A stretch of 64,000 nucleotides of DNA from Maniola hyperantus (GCF_902806685.2 NC_048545.1:9597852-9661851), one strand, 5' to 3'. Numbered from the stretch's first letter, positions 12,701 to 22,844 are shown. The notes: a model not told the origin generated them from the sequence alone. Numbers and translations: made by a program.

Positions 12701-15700
12701 TGATCATTTCACGAATGATGGATAATATTATAATCATTATGAAATTTAGTTCAATAAAACATAACAACATTCGTGACAAATAAATAATTTATTTAATGTA
12801 ATTTTTTCTTTAGATAATAATTTAATAGTTCTAATTTTTAAATTGCTACCTCTACTCGAAAAATGTATTATATATGAGAATGTAGGTATGCCGTATGATA
12901 CTAATTAATAAGTAAGTATAGATATAAATAAATTGCACGATGCCCGTACGATAATAGGTATAGCACCTGTGTATATCACCAAGGCTCTTATAATTTCCAT
13001 AATAAATCGCTGTGATGACAAAAAAGACTCTATCTAGTATCTATAAAAGTATCTATTAACAGTATTATTGACAATAGAATAATCTAGACTAGACAGCTAA
13101 ATAACTACCCATCACTATATATACCTACCTATATTGTAAGGGTGTGTTTCTTTGTTGATTGTTGGTTTATTGGTTTGTCCTTCAGTAACGTCGCAACGGA
13201 GCAACGGATTGACGTGATATTTTTGCATGGGTAGGTTAAAGACCTAGAGAGTGACATAGGCTACTTTTTATATCGGGAAATCGAAAAGTTCCCACGAGAT
13301 ATTTAAAACCTAAATCCACGCGGATGAAGTCTCGGGCATCAGTTAGTAAAAATAAATAAAACATATTTACTTGATGTAGTAAGTAAGTACTATAATTAAA
13401 TTTTACATGATAAACCCAGCCAGCCCAGGAAAACTTAAGTAACATGCGTTCGACCTTAGAATTAAAAAAAATGTCTGATGATGGCTAAAATGTTTAACGC
13501 CAACTTAACGCTTGCCCGAGCATGCTGGGTGTGACGAATTGTGTTTGCATTCTGATGGTGTTTCGGCTGTAATTGATTTCCTAATGAAAACATCGCATTG
13601 TTCGGAACTACCTACTATAAAAAAATTCGGGGAACAGTATTTTCGTTTGTTTGCGGAAATAAAATGTTATGTAACTTTTTAGCTTCTTTCAAACATCCAT
13701 ACTAATATTATAAATGCGAAAGTGTGTCTGTCTGTCTGTCTGTCTGCTAGCTTTTCACGACCCAACAGTTTAACCGATTTTCAAAAAGTTCCCACGGGAT
13801 TTTTAAAAACCTAAATCCACGCGGACGAAGTCGCGGGCATCATCTATTTACAAATAACCACGATTACGCAGCCCTTGACTGTGATAATCGGTAATGCATA
13901 CCTATTATTATAGTAAATGCGAAAGTGTCCCTATCTGTCTGTCAGTCTGCTAACTTTTCACGGCCCATCAAAATCGATTTTGAAGAAAGGTTAGAGTTTG
14001 TTTGCATCCCAGGGAAGGACATAGGCTACTTTTGGTTCCGGAAAATCTAAGTTCCCACGGAGTTTTAAGACATGTAAATCTACATGAATGAAGTTGTGCG
14101 TATTGTCTGCCTACTCGTTACACAAAACTAGCATCCTGGAGACGGGCATAGAGTATAGACTATCTTTATCCCGGAAAATGAAAGGGTTTCCCACAGGAAC
14201 CTAAATCCAAGTCTGGGACGTCATGTACCTAGTATGATGATAAACAGTCCAAGAAAATGCACTAGCCTGATGGAAACCCACTATTATAGGCTACGATATG
14301 AACTAGGAAAAGGGCCTACCTGTAGATACAGTTCGTTACTTGAAGTGTCAAAGATAAGGTCTTGATGAATAAGCTTGCTGGAAGACCTGTACCCGTTTCG
14401 TATGCATAAAAGCTTACAGTAGTATAATCGCTTGAAATTAACAAGGTAGGTATGCTGCTTCCATTGCCTTATAGAGACTAGACCGGAACGAATTCCGAAT
14501 TAAGGTCATCCATGAAAAACAAGAACAAATCTTTAGTTCACAGTAGTTTAATAGTTACCAATTGTTATTGTTATTGTTATTTCAGCTGGCATACTAAAAT
14601 TATTATGTTTGTTCAATTAGTAAGTTACATTCAGTTATGGTAAAATGCAGCCACCCTGAAATCTCGCTTTCAGACTAGGAACAAGATAACAGTTACAATT
14701 TAACTTATCCCAGTCATTTCAATTGGAAATCGTATTTGGGATTTCATGTTTATGTCTAACTATGCTTTTCAACAAAGTCAAACACCGCCATATCTCTATA
14801 ATATAAAAATGAATCACTAAATGTGTTGCGCATCGCAAATCTCGAGAACAGCTGAACCGATTTCGCTAATTCTTTTTTTATAATATTCCTTGAAGTACGA
14901 GGATGGTTCTTACGGAGAGAAAAATTTAATTCAACCTCCCCCTCAATTTTTTACACTCCACCCGAGCGAAGCCGGGGCGGAATGAAAGGCAACTCGTAAT
15001 GTTAAACTTGTACGGATTTTTTTCTGCATTCTTTTCATAATTCTTGTATTTTCTTGGGTTTCTTTAAAAATAAAACAGCAAAAATAAAGCGTTCTTTTTG
15101 TTGCTGGTAGGTAATAAGAGTTTGCCGATGGGTTTTTAAATTGACATGTATAGTACCTACCCCATAGCACCCCATAGTAGCAACAGACATCATCAAAATC
15201 ACAGTACTCTGTTGTGCTCTAATGCCTGTTTTTTTTATAAAGGTACTTGATATCACACATCCTGGAGTTTCAAATCCTGCTATCACTATGCAAGAGAGCG
15301 AATCATACCGGACCTTTGCACGAATGTTCCATATACGGCGATAAGGAAGCCGGAAAAATGCTAAGGTAATCCTCTATTTGGTACCTACTTCATGAGATAG
15401 TACCTGTTTCCTGTGTTGAATTTTAATGGCACTTAATTTGAATAAATATATCTTATCACCTATCTGTAGGACTTCATTAGGGTTCACAGTAAGTAAATCC
15501 ATACTCCATACTAATAGCTATTATAAATGCGGGAGTGTGTCTGTCTGTCTGCTAGCTTTTCAGGGCCCAACAGTTCAACTGATTTTGACGAAATTTGGTA
15601 CAGAGATAGCTTAAATCCCGGGGATGGTCATATGCTACTTTTTATCCCGGAAAATTAAAGAGTTCCCATGGGATTTTTAAAAACCTAAATTCGCGTGGAC

Positions 15701-16448
15701 GAAGTCACGGGCATCATCTAGTATTAAATAAATATGTAAAATATATCAATATTCTTAATACAACCCGTTTGAAAAATATTAGTATACCTGATGTTTGCAT
15801 ACGTAATATCACACTGCCGAAACGGTAGGAATCTACTATCTAAAAAAATCATAATCAATGTATTTACAGTTTTATTACCTTACTTAAAAATGTGAAATTC
15901 ATTTCAAAATTTTTTTTATATTCTGCATTTAAGTAGATACCTACTTACCTATTTTTATTTTTCTACATGAAAAAGTTAGACGTCATTAAAATAAGCTGTC
16001 TTCATTTTACAAAGATGTTGTTTATTATACCTTTTATCACACATTTGCTAATAAGCGAAATTTTCCCGACAGCGACGGTATGTCTCTAGGTGCTAGTGAA
16101 GATTGGCGGACAGTATTACATGCTATGACAGGTGAAACTGAATTATCAACAAAAGGCATCCTAGAATACTTCGCAGCCCTGAAAGACTTTCTCAAAGAAG
16201 AAACAGCAAAGTTAGAAAGAAAGAATGCAGAAATGGATACAAACGCACCAATAATAATAGGAATTGTGGCAGTTCTTATAACTTTACTTATGTTTATACT
16301 TTATTGTGTTAAAAATAGAGATTCAGTTATTAAAATCCTTTCTTACTGTAGCTTAAGTAAGAATGGTTCGTTAGATATAGTTACCAATGAGCTGTCACAA
16401 CGTAAACCCAATGACGTAGATGATGGAGTATGTGAAGATAAACTATGA
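756..16448 (+). CDS. Membrane-anchored, catalytically dead ACE-like protein (peptidase M2, Ance group), 10 exons, 5' end missing
   Basis: Exons 756-1166, 1368-1529, 3135-3240, 3880-4212, 4347-4593, 5050-5183, 7268-7505, 10009-10107, 15243-15365 and 16073-16448 join in frame through GT-AG introns to 742 codons plus TGA. Family landmarks in order: a hydrophobic signal-like start (LICITIFITA), an acidic N-terminal stretch, DELAYYWKAY, NFTDAGEMW, IPAHILGNLWAQEW, GHVQYF, NPAFHDA, KYHVVSHVQY, SLGASEDW, then a membrane segment at about 676-697 and a charged cytoplasmic tail. ACE-family enzymes are zinc dipeptidyl carboxypeptidases. Here HExxH reads R440-L-L-G-H444, and the Glu ligand expected 24 residues later is Asp468, so peptidase activity is unlikely. 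Insect Ance paralogues without an active site are known, and a C-terminal anchor recalls Drosophila Ance-3; orthology is inferred. No Met opens the first exon, so a short 5' exon lies upstream. Confidence 0.9.
1718..1947. mobile_element. GC-rich MITE (ACE-like intron 2)
   Basis: Ends AAGGTGGCTCCACAC and GTGTGGAGCCACCTT, with an internal repeat of GGCTCCACACATGCC. Its base composition is far richer in GC than the intron around it. Confidence 0.65.
2065..2265 (+). repeat. Dispersed repeat R2 (CAAATTTCAAACCCC ... CAGTCAGTCAG; ACE-like intron 2)
   Basis: CTAGCTTATGCCCGCGAATT, ACACAAATTTCAAACCCC, TGCATGCCAAATTTCAGTGC and a GATCAGTCAGTCAGTC end. Other copies: 7826-8092, 22845-23055, 29400-29508, 33978-34195, 63115-63318. 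Confidence 0.65.
2690..3050 (+). repeat. Dispersed repeat R3 (CCGGCCAAGTGCGAGTC ... GGTACGGAACCCT; ACE-like intron 2)
   Basis: AAAAACCGGCCAAGTGCGAG, TTTTTTCGACATTTTGCACG, TTTCATATGATACCCCATTT and TTTTGAGGTACGGAACCCTA. Other members: 10600-10990, 12305-12545, 16489-16937, 22440-22815, 23993-24483, 29605-29835, 36645-37028. Confidence 0.65.
3293..3710 (-). mobile_element. Non-LTR retrotransposon ORF2 C-terminal fragment (ACE-like intron 3)
   Basis: The minus strand encodes AMLGVSLRDQIRNEEIRRRT and AKLKWQWAGHI, then decays by frameshift before a downstream CCAGCAGTGGACATCTCAAC tail. This is the C-terminal end of a LINE reverse-transcriptase polyprotein. It is 5'-truncated, as usual for such copies, and inserted antisense to the host gene. 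Confidence 0.8.
4788..4940 (-). mobile_element. tRNA-derived SINE (family B; ACE-like intron 5)
   Basis: Minus strand head CCTCAATAGCTCAACCGGTA, GTCGACGGTTCAAACCCCGG and tail CAATTGGAGAGGAAAGGGG. Five other copies in the window share this layout. Confidence 0.7.
5050..5183 (+). CDS. ACE-like exon 6: degenerate zinc-binding (HExxH) exon
   Basis: This exon encodes the part of the M2 fold that normally carries HHELGHIQYF. It reads A-R-L-L-G-H-V-Q-Y-F: the first zinc His and the catalytic Glu are replaced by Arg and Leu, while the second His and the flanking GHxQYF framework remain. Splice sites are TTGCAG before and GTTTGT after. The exon keeps phase with both neighbours, so this is substitution in a maintained gene rather than a misread frame. 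Confidence 0.85.
5184..7267 (+). other. ACE-like intron 6, mostly unique AT-rich sequence
   Basis: A 134-codon open frame (5392-5796) with Phe/Leu-rich stretches lies here. It has no conserved motif, no splice-site support and no clear repeat relatives in the window. The rest (5800-7260) shows nothing recognisable. Confidence 0.5.
7826..8092 (-). repeat. R2 repeat (ACE-like intron 7)
   Basis: GACTGACTGACTGATCTATC, GGGCTGAAATTTGGTATGCA, GGGGTTTGAAATTTGTGTAG and a CATAAGCTAGTA end, all in minus orientation. Confidence 0.65.
8444..8511. repeat. Hairpin with ~28-bp arms (ACE-like intron 7)
   Basis: AACAATCGAAGTCCATA is followed within 15 bp by its inverse TATGGACTTCGATTGTT, with AAAAGTAAA/TTTACTTTT extending the stem. 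Confidence 0.75.
8517..8820 (-). mobile_element. Full tRNA-derived SINE (family A)
   Basis: Read on the minus strand: head CTTAGTGGTTAGGACGTCCG and GGGGGTTCGATCCCGGGCAC, body GTTATGTGCGGTTTT, tail GTGAGCCGGCGATGGGTTG. Confidence 0.7.
8824..8905 (+). mobile_element. SINE head (family C)
   Basis: ACCTCCCTGGCGCAGTGATA (A box) and CCCGGGTTTGATTCTCGTC (B box). Related heads are at 19010-19110 (plus) and 26285-26362 (minus). Confidence 0.5.
9628..9790 (-). repeat. Repeat R5 (CGCCCCGGCTTCGCTCGG; ACE-like intron 7)
   Basis: GCCCCGGCTTCGCTCGGATG, GCGAAATTGGTTCAGCGGTT and GCAACACATTTAGTGATTCA. Inverse copies at 14799-14985 and, shortened, 35003-35092. Confidence 0.55.
9812..9955 (-). mobile_element. 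tRNA-derived SINE (family B; ACE-like intron 7)
   Basis: Minus strand: CCTCAATAGCTCAACGGTCA head, GGTTCAAACCCCACCC box B, TAGTCCTACT-type body and GGAGGGGAAAGGGGAATAT tail. It lies directly upstream of exon 8. Confidence 0.7.
10212..10242 (+). repeat. TG microsatellite (ACE-like intron 8)
   Basis: Mostly TGTG with one CG interruption. Confidence 0.7.
10527..10590. mobile_element. One-ended MITE fragment, TAGTACGCGACAGGT family
   Basis: AGTACGCGACAGGTCGAGAT followed by CGCAATCGGGG and CGCCCCGCACAC, then a different repeat. It lies in ACE-like intron 8. Confidence 0.55.
10595..10990 (+). repeat. R3 repeat, two partial copies (ACE-like intron 8)
   Basis: GATCCTATAAGGGTTCCTTT then TTGAGGTACGGAACCC, a second start at ATCGGTCAAGTGCGAGTCGG, and an end at TTCCGATACGGAACCCTAGA. 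Confidence 0.6.
11257..11419. mobile_element. MITE with ~35-bp inverted ends (ACE-like intron 8)
   Basis: ATCTATCCCGGCCGTACTCA then CGTGTCTAG at the left, and the inverse CTAGACACGTGAGTACAGCC then GGGACAGAT at the right. The core is GC-rich (GCGCGCGGCCCGC). Confidence 0.7.
11556..11815 (-). mobile_element. tRNA-derived SINE (family A)
   Basis: Tail ATGATCAACCCATCGCC, body CCTCACGATGTTTGTT, head GTGCCCGGGATCGAACCCGC and CTTAACCACTAGGTCATC in minus orientation. An internal deletion removed part of the tail. Confidence 0.65.
12612..12679. repeat. Perfect 68-bp palindrome (ACE-like intron 8)
   Basis: Two exact 34-bp arms meet with no spacer at CGTCG|CGACG. The outer arm sequence is AGAAGATAAGTATAAGAATA and the inner part AGCCGCTAGGCGTCG. 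Confidence 0.9.
13131..14110 (+). repeat. Cluster of three R1 copies (ACE-like intron 8)
   Basis: Copies at about 13131-13345, 13698-13853 and 13905-14110 each carry a GCGAAAGTGT-type start and an AAACCTAAATCCACG-type end, at differing ages. Confidence 0.65.
14799..14985 (+). repeat. Repeat R5 (ACE-like intron 8)
   Basis: ATGAATCACTAAATGTGTTG, AGAACAGCTGAACCGATTTC and CGAGCGAAGCCGGGGCGG, opposite in orientation to the 9.6-kb copy. Confidence 0.55.
15510..15724 (+). repeat. R1 repeat (ACE-like intron 9)
   Basis: TATAAATGCGGGAGTGTGTC start, CTGATTTTGACGAAATTTGG middle, GAAGTCACGGGCATCATCTA end. Confidence 0.65.
16073..16448 (+). CDS. ACE-like last exon: C-terminal helix, membrane anchor and cytoplasmic tail
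   Basis: The exon starts after GACAG and ends at TGA 16446-16448. It encodes the conserved M2 ending (SLGASEDW, then GILEYF), a charged coiled stretch, about 22 hydrophobic residues (I/V/L-rich, 676-697 of the model) and a roughly 45-residue Lys/Ser/Asp-rich tail. Soluble insect Ance lacks such an anchor. The nearest AATAAA beyond the stop is at 17293-17298, past an intervening repeat, so the true poly(A) site is uncertain. Confidence 0.85.
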
Positions 16449-16488
16449 TAGAATATAATATGTAAATAGTAAATAGGTACAATTTATT

Positions 16489-16937
16489 TTTAGGGTTCCG
16501 TACCTCAAAAGGGTAAACGGAACCCTTATAGGATCACTTTGTTATCTGTCTGTCTGTCCGTCTGTCTGTCAAGAAACCTACAGGGTACTTCCCGTTGACC
16601 TAGAATCATGAAATTTGGCCAAATTTCATGATTCTAGGTCATTTCTAGGCAAATCTTATAGCTGACATTTGGGGGAAAATCTGAAAACCGTGAATTTAGG
16701 GTTGCATCACACAAAAAAACTTAAATTGTGGTCAATTTTTCAATTTTCTAAGTAAGATAACTATATCAAGTGGGGTATCATATGAAAGGTCTTCACCTGT
16801 GAATTCTAAAACAGATTTTTATTTATTTTTATGTACCTATCATAGTTTTTGAATTTTCCTGCAAAATGTCGAAAAAATACGACTGTAGTACGGAACCCTC
16901 ATTGTGCGAGCCTGACTCGCACTTGGCCGGTTTTTCG
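16489..16937 (-). repeat. R3 repeat after the ACE-like gene
   Basis: GGGTTCCGTACCTCAAAAGG, a TCTGTCTGTC tract, GGTATCATATGAAAGGTCTT and CCTGACTCGCACTTGGCCGG. It starts about 40 bp past the ACE-like stop codon and probably lies in its 3' UTR. A short inverted pair (ATGAAATTTGGCC/GGCCAAATTTCAT) sits at about 16610-16632. Confidence 0.65.
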
Positions 16938-17416
16938 TAAATTAAAATGATACTTTAGTTATTTGACTTTAAAGGCAAATAAGTAAAGGAAACGCGTAAG
17001 AAGGAACTATGCACACAATGAAATCAAGGAATATTACTCTCATGAAAAACTTTGGAAAGGCTATGGCGCCAGGAAAAGCGTGCCGCGTTCGCCAAAGTTT
17101 TTGTAATTTGTTTACAACTAGATTATAATATTGCTAACGTGTGTTACAGTTTCTAATTATATTTATGTAATTATAATATACTGGTTTTATAGTTATTTAT
17201 GGTTTTATACGTAAGAAATGTTGATTATGAATTCTGTACTGATTGTAGGTAGGTATGTTTATAAAATAATGTTGACGTTATGAATTATTATGAATAAAGA
17301 ATGATTTGGTAACTGTTTTTAATTTTCAAATTTTTAATGCAATCAGCCAAATTGATATTTGAATATGTGTAATTTAAGGTCCATTTGCCCATATTACATA
17401 ATACAGATTTATAAGC

Positions 17417-17655
17417 CGTTATAGCTCAGTGGTTAGGATGTCCGTCTCCTATTCGGGAGGTCGGGGGTTCAATCCCGGGCACGCACCTCTGACTTTTATC
17501 CACTCGCTACGGTGAAGGAAAACATAATGAGGAAACCTGCATGCCTGACAGTTCTACATAATGTTCTCAAAGGCGTCCCAATCCGCAATTGGCTAGCGTG
17601 GTGGACTATGGCCAAACATGTCTTATACTGCGAGGAGACCCGATGACCCATGTTA
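17417..17655 (+). mobile_element. tRNA-derived SINE (family A)
   Basis: Head TTATAGCTCAGTGGTTAGGA, box-B-like GGGGGTTCAATCCCGGGC, then the family body (GTGAAGGAAAACATAATGAG) and tail (GAGGAGACCCGATGACCCA). Confidence 0.65.
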
Positions 17656-17661
17656 CGAATT

Positions 17662-17850
17662 CATCCATAATATTATAAATGCGGAAGCGTGTTTGTTTGC
17701 TTGTTCGTTTGTTCGTTTGTTTGTTTTTTGGTTTGTCCTTCGGTCCAGCCGCAACGGAGCATGGGTATCAAGTACTATCTACAGTTAAAACCTGAAGAGT
17801 GACATAGGTTAATTTTTATCCCGGAAAATCAAAGAGTTCAATCTTTAAAA
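17662..17850 (+). repeat. R1-like repeat
   Basis: AATATTATAAATGCGGAAGC, a GTTTGTTTGTTC-type tract, then CAACGGAGCATGGGTATCAA and ATCCCGGAAAATCAAAGAGT. The end is lost. Confidence 0.5.
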
Positions 17851-18352
17851 ATTCATTAACTAGTGTGGTAGGTATATTTTTTTTGGAATCAGCTCATAAA
17901 ACCCTTTCATTTGGTATCTCACATAATAGGTCAAAAAACTTGAATCCTATGCAATTCAATAAAAATAGTAATGACGTCATAAAAAATTACAACCATAAAA
18001 CATGTTGGCAACATTAAAACTATAATATAAGTGTCCTTGTGACCTTAAGAATAACGAATAGAAGTCAAATCGCAATTCTTATATTTTGAAAACGTAATTC
18101 CTCTTGCGGCTCGGTCTATCCAGGTTCAATGAACTACCAAAAGTTGCACTTTTGCATGAGAGGTTAATATATTGGATTGCCTTTGCGAAAAGTCAGTAAC
18201 GTATCAGTTGCGACTTGCGACCTAATAACTATAACCAAGGAGTTAGACCACGGAGTAGCAAACGTCATCAGTCGTTAAAAACACCTCCACCTAATGATAA
18301 CAAAAGCGTAAATTTTCGGAGGGACAAAATCCGTAAGAGGAAGTACCAAGGT

Positions 18353-18504
18353 ATAAGTCCCGCAAATTGCTAATTCCCATCGCCATTTTAGTGACGTCAG
18401 CACTCGAGCTGATGGTAAATTTTTATTTCAGCTGACGTCAAAATGACGTCATTTCGATGTTAATGAGACATGGTTCCAGCGCAATAGCAATTTGCGGGAC
18501 TTAT
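18353..18504. mobile_element. MITE, ATAAGTCCCGCAAATTGCTA family
   Basis: 20-bp ends ATAAGTCCCGCAAATTGCTA and an inverse copy at 18485-18504. The interior carries several TGACGTCA-like words. Copies also at 42205-42368 and 56234-56406. Confidence 0.75.
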
Positions 18505-18507
18505 AAC

Positions 18508-18735
18508 CGACATAGCTCAATGAATTAGCAAGTTGAAGTGATAGGGCAGACGAGTTCAAGAGTGGAGACCATTGTACTAGCAAGCACTTAGCACAGTATG
18601 GGACGACCTCCAACCCGCTGGACGCTGACGGCTGAAGGGAAGTGGGTGGTGAGAAACGCGGTGGACCGTATGTAGTATACCCTTGTGAAGGTCTATGCCC
18701 AGTAGTGGACGCAAACAGGCCGATTGATTGAAAGC
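18508..18735 (+). mobile_element. Decayed LINE 3' end
   Basis: Remains of a C-terminal RT-polyprotein segment (GGGACGACCTCCAACCCGCT, GGTCTATGCCCAGTAGTGGA) directly abutting the 18.35-kb MITE. Stops and shifts interrupt every frame. Confidence 0.5.
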
Positions 18736-19009
18736 TTCGATTAACTAATGACAAAAACAACGAAATTATTGACCGACAGAGATAAACAGCCAATTTACTG
18801 AAACAAAAAGCACAAAAGGTGAATGTAGGACATTGCTGCTCTACGCAGAACTTAAAGTAAATTATCTGAAAGTTAAGGTATTCTGTGCTATTTGCTACTC
18901 TAAGATCGACACCTCTAACTAACTTATCAATTACTATTGTAAGATCGAATTATTAAAGGATACGGTTGCTGTACTTTATACATATAGCTGAATCTTAGCG
19001 AATGTTTTG

Positions 19010-19165
19010 ACCTCAATGGCGCAGTGGTGTGCGCTGTAACCTTATTAAAAGATCTCGAGGTTTGATTCCCGGCGGAGACAATTAGGGAATTTATAATTTC
19101 CTAATTGGCACAGGTCTGACCTGCTGGGACCGATTTACCGTGCCGACATTTAGCATTTCGGTATG
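19010..19165 (+). mobile_element. SINE (family C relative)
   Basis: GACCTCAATGGCGCAGTGGT and GAGGTTTGATTCCCGGCGG followed by ATTTCCTAATTGGCACAGG. A tRNA-derived head with an unrelated body. Confidence 0.5.
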
Positions 19166-19293
19166 ATGTTTCATAGAAGTCAATTTGGGGTAAGTATAGA
19201 TATATTCTGTAGGGTAGTAATAACTAGGTAAGTATACCTACTTATTAATAAATAAATAAATAAAAAAGCCTTTATTACAACGTAACGTAACGT

Positions 19294-19412
19294 AACGTTT
19301 GTAACGTATTAGAATACGTTACAAATAATCACCTACTTATTATAAAGAGGTAAAGTACATCCAAACTTAAAACCTACTTATTATTAAGAGGTAAAGTTTT
19401 AAGTTTGGATGT
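19294..19412. repeat. CGTAA tandem tract plus inverted pair
   Basis: AACGTAACGTAACGTAACG is a short 5-bp tandem tract. Downstream, TACATCCAAACTTAAAAC and GTTTTAAGTTTGGATGTA form an inverted pair around a repeated TATTAAGAGGTAAAG word. Confidence 0.6.
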
Positions 19413-19632
19413 AGGATGTGATCTCCGAAACTACTCATCCGATTTCAAAAACTCTTTCGCTGACAGATGCTACACAGTCCCAAGTGCTGTGGGTTATAAA
19501 ATATATGTATCGTGAACGAAATTGCGGGCGAAAGCTAGTGTTAAATAAAACGTATCTAAATCTAAGGGTAAAGACGGTCAATGTGGCAGACATCTTCGTG
19601 GAGATGGGTAATCGCAGTGTAGGACAACTCCA

Positions 19633-19795
19633 TGAGCCTCAATAGCTCAATGGGTAAAGGAGTGGACTGAAAACCAAAAGGTCGACGGTTCAAACCCCGC
19701 CCGTTGCACTATTGTCGTACCTACTCCTAGCACAAGCCTGACGCTTAGTTGGAGAGGAAAGGGGAATATTAGTCATTTAACATGGCTAATATTCT
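19633..19795 (+). mobile_element. tRNA-derived SINE (family B)
   Basis: GAGCCTCAATAGCTCAATGG head, GGTTCAAACCCCGCCCGTTG box B, TTGGAGAGGAAAGGGGAATA tail. Confidence 0.7.
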
Positions 19796-19804
19796 TTTAA
19801 AAAA

Positions 19805-19962
19805 TAAAATAAAAATAAAAACTCCAGCCCGCCGTACCGATGCATGGTCTGAAAAGGGTGGCGGAAAGCAGGTGGATGAGAAAGACTTAGGACCGTGTTT
19901 GGTGGTGCGCTCTCGAAGAGGCCTATGTCTTGCAGTGGACGCATGCAGTGGATTGGATTGAA
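19805..19962 (+). mobile_element. Decayed LINE 3' tail
   Basis: GAAAGCAGGTGGATGAGAAA and GCCTATGTCTTGCAGTGGAC resemble the GTGGACGC(A)-type tail at 52.2-52.4 kb. It follows a SINE immediately. Confidence 0.45.
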
Positions 19963-22439
19963 ATCTAGGAACTGGGAAGATTAACGAACCCAGAGCATAT
20001 TTATCCAAGGAAACCTGTCTACCATTATTGGAAGGGGTCCAATTGGGTTTAGAAAGGCTGACGTACCTACCTGAAATAGACTTTAGCGATTAGGAGAGCA
20101 CGCCTTTAAAAGGTTTTTGTATTACGAATTCTAGGAGCTGAGTTCGAAAATGTAAGTTTCAGACACCTGCCTACTCAGTTTAGAGACAATATTTATTTTG
20201 ACATCTACAGTTTCTTCAGTAGGTAAGTATTATTTGCTCTTATTTGTTTACCAAACATTACGTATGTGAAACTGCCGATAGTGACAAGGCGACAAAAGAC
20301 GTGTTGTCGAAATCCTCCAAGAGCTCGTAGAACATTTTTAGTAGGTGCTTGATAAATGATTCTTTATCATAAATTATGATCTGACCATATCAGCCGGTCC
20401 TTATAGAACATGAGTAGATTTATAGTATTGCAAGTTACCTACTACAGAGACCGATTATTACGAAGTCGGCGGCGTTTAGTAAACATGTCTGTAAATGTAC
20501 CTACTTAATAAGTTAATTAAAGTGCTTAAAAGTGTAACTGAAAGGATCCTTAAAGTAAAGAAACGAATAGAGAAGTACATTAAAATTTATGCATGGCAGT
20601 TGTGACCTCTGATATTATGATGATAATGTTGACCTGGCAGTTCCATCTGAAATTCATAAATCCACAACGAATAGCGAAAAAGTTGGTATAAACAGTCCTA
20701 TTTCAATTTTCACTACTATAATTACACCTGCTAATTTCACTCATAAAATATAACATTACGCAATTGTGAAGTTGGGAAGATGTGTCATGAACCGTCCTTG
20801 TTATCACTTCAAAATTATACCTAGATCCATTCTAGCGCCATACTCAGGCAACGCAAAAACTCTACTTTGCATACTTTCAGCATTTGTCAAGCACCTCATC
20901 AAAATTTTTCACAGCCTCTCAGTAAGAATATGAATCGGTAGTTGGTACTAACTTTAACTGCAATCATCCAACAGTTACCACTTGCGGCTAACGCACGGGA
21001 CATTGCGACCCGACCCGCGAATCTAGCTTCGCGCGCGATTTGAAATTCGAATTTCGAACACCTCTGTGATACTGATATAAAAATTTAAAATTTTAATTAA
21101 TTCAAATTACGAATGAGTTTTTAAAATTATAATCTCAAAATTATAATAATTCTTGTTAAAAATATATGAGTATTTAAAAAAAGTCGAATGGGTTATAAAA
21201 AAGAAACATTGATATTACTTTGAATTTTAAATAAAATAATGAGTGCTTAGTGATGAAACTTGGTTGTGAATAACACTTTAAAACATTGGTAAGTTAAGTA
21301 TGTTCTTTTTATATTTTTAAATGTTACGTATGGGTAACTATGTAGGGTTGCGTAAAATCTGCAGCGTTTTAAGAATTAATATCGCAATCGATCTATGAAA
21401 GTAAAAGTCTGGTACTAATTAATTTTTTCTTTTTTGCGATTGCCTTTGCAACAAAGCAAGCCTACTTCAATTCGATATACTTACATAAACTTATAATATA
21501 AAGTGTAAGCTCGCATTGCAAAATAAATCCACCAGATTTTATTTCTGGTCCAACTTATTAACTATGGCACTAAACATGCATTAGTGCGGATTTAACTCGC
21601 GCCGCATGCGGTTGATTCTGCAGAAGAACATAGATTTTGTGGTGGAATTAATTACACGCGTTTTTTGTTCACTAAGTAGCGCTAACTAGCTCTATGTCAC
21701 AGAATTCCGCGGAAAAATTTAGGTTAAACTCTTTAGTGCGGGCTTAACTTACATACTAAAAACTCTGAGAAGACAAAAAATGTAACAGAAATAAACAATC
21801 AATTATTGTTTTTCATGTCTATTCACTATTTTTACATCTTTTTAGTCATGTTTACTTGAGATTTTTAAAGGTTTTTACTTATTTTATTTTACTGCTAAGG
21901 CACAAATATCTCTTTAAACTAATTTTTTACATTCGATTTTCGCTTTAATGTTTTTTTAAGATTTTATAAAGAGTACCTATCTATTTAGATAGGCAAGTTA
22001 AAAAAGCAAAATACCTACTTACTTTATATCCCGTGGGAACTCTGATTTTGTGAAAAAAGTATACCTACTTAAATATTTCCGTCTACAAGATGCAATTGCA
22101 AACTGCAAAATGTAAAATGCAAAATACTAGCTCTGTGCCAAATTCGGTTAAAATGGATTCAGCGTTTGAGCCGTGAAAAGGTACCTAACAGTCAGACAGA
22201 CACATTTTCCGCATTTATAATATTAGGTAGGTACTACGACTACGGGTAGTAAAATATGGATTTAGTATGTTTTCATCAAAAGTCTATTTGTTTTGTTTTC
22301 TAAGTAACATAAAGTGTGTAGGTACTCGTACTACATATAGGTAGCTACTTAATGCAATATTTAATGCAGATTTAATCTGGGCTGAATTTGGAAAATTAAG
22401 TGAAGTCTTCTCATGATCAGTACCTCAATGCTCAGTATG

Positions 22440-22815
22440 ACAAGGGCTCAGTTCTCAAGTTTTACGGTAACTAGAATCATGAAATTTGGCAGGTAGGTAG
22501 ATCCTATATGGCAGATGGCAGGTAGGTAGGCTTTAGGGGAAAAATCTGAAAAATGTGAATTTGTGGCTACATCACACAAAAAAATTAAATTGTGGTCATA
22601 AACTATTAATTAATATTTTCAATTTTCGAACTAAGATAACTATATCAAGTGGGGTATCATATTAAAGGGCTTTACTTGTGCATTCTAAAACAGATTTTTA
22701 TTTATTTTTATGCATCATAGTTTTTGAATTATCGTGCAAAATGTCGAAAAAAATACCACTGTAATACGGAACCCTCGGTGCGCCAACCTGTTTCGCACTT
22801 GGCCGGTTTTTTTAA
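22440..22815 (-). repeat. R3 repeat
   Basis: TAGAATCATGAAATTTGGCA, GTGGGGTATCATATTAAAGG, CCACTGTAATACGGAACCCT and CGCACTTGGCCGGTTTTTT. Confidence 0.6.
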
Positions 22816-22844
22816 ATAAAAATGGCGAGCAAACGAGCAGGCGG

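Noticed and set aside
17417..17490. tRNA gene candidates (also 352-430, 30940-31010, 45652-45730, 36096-36170)
   Set aside because: A and B boxes are present but the flanks cannot form an acceptor stem and the same bodies follow in many copies: SINE heads.
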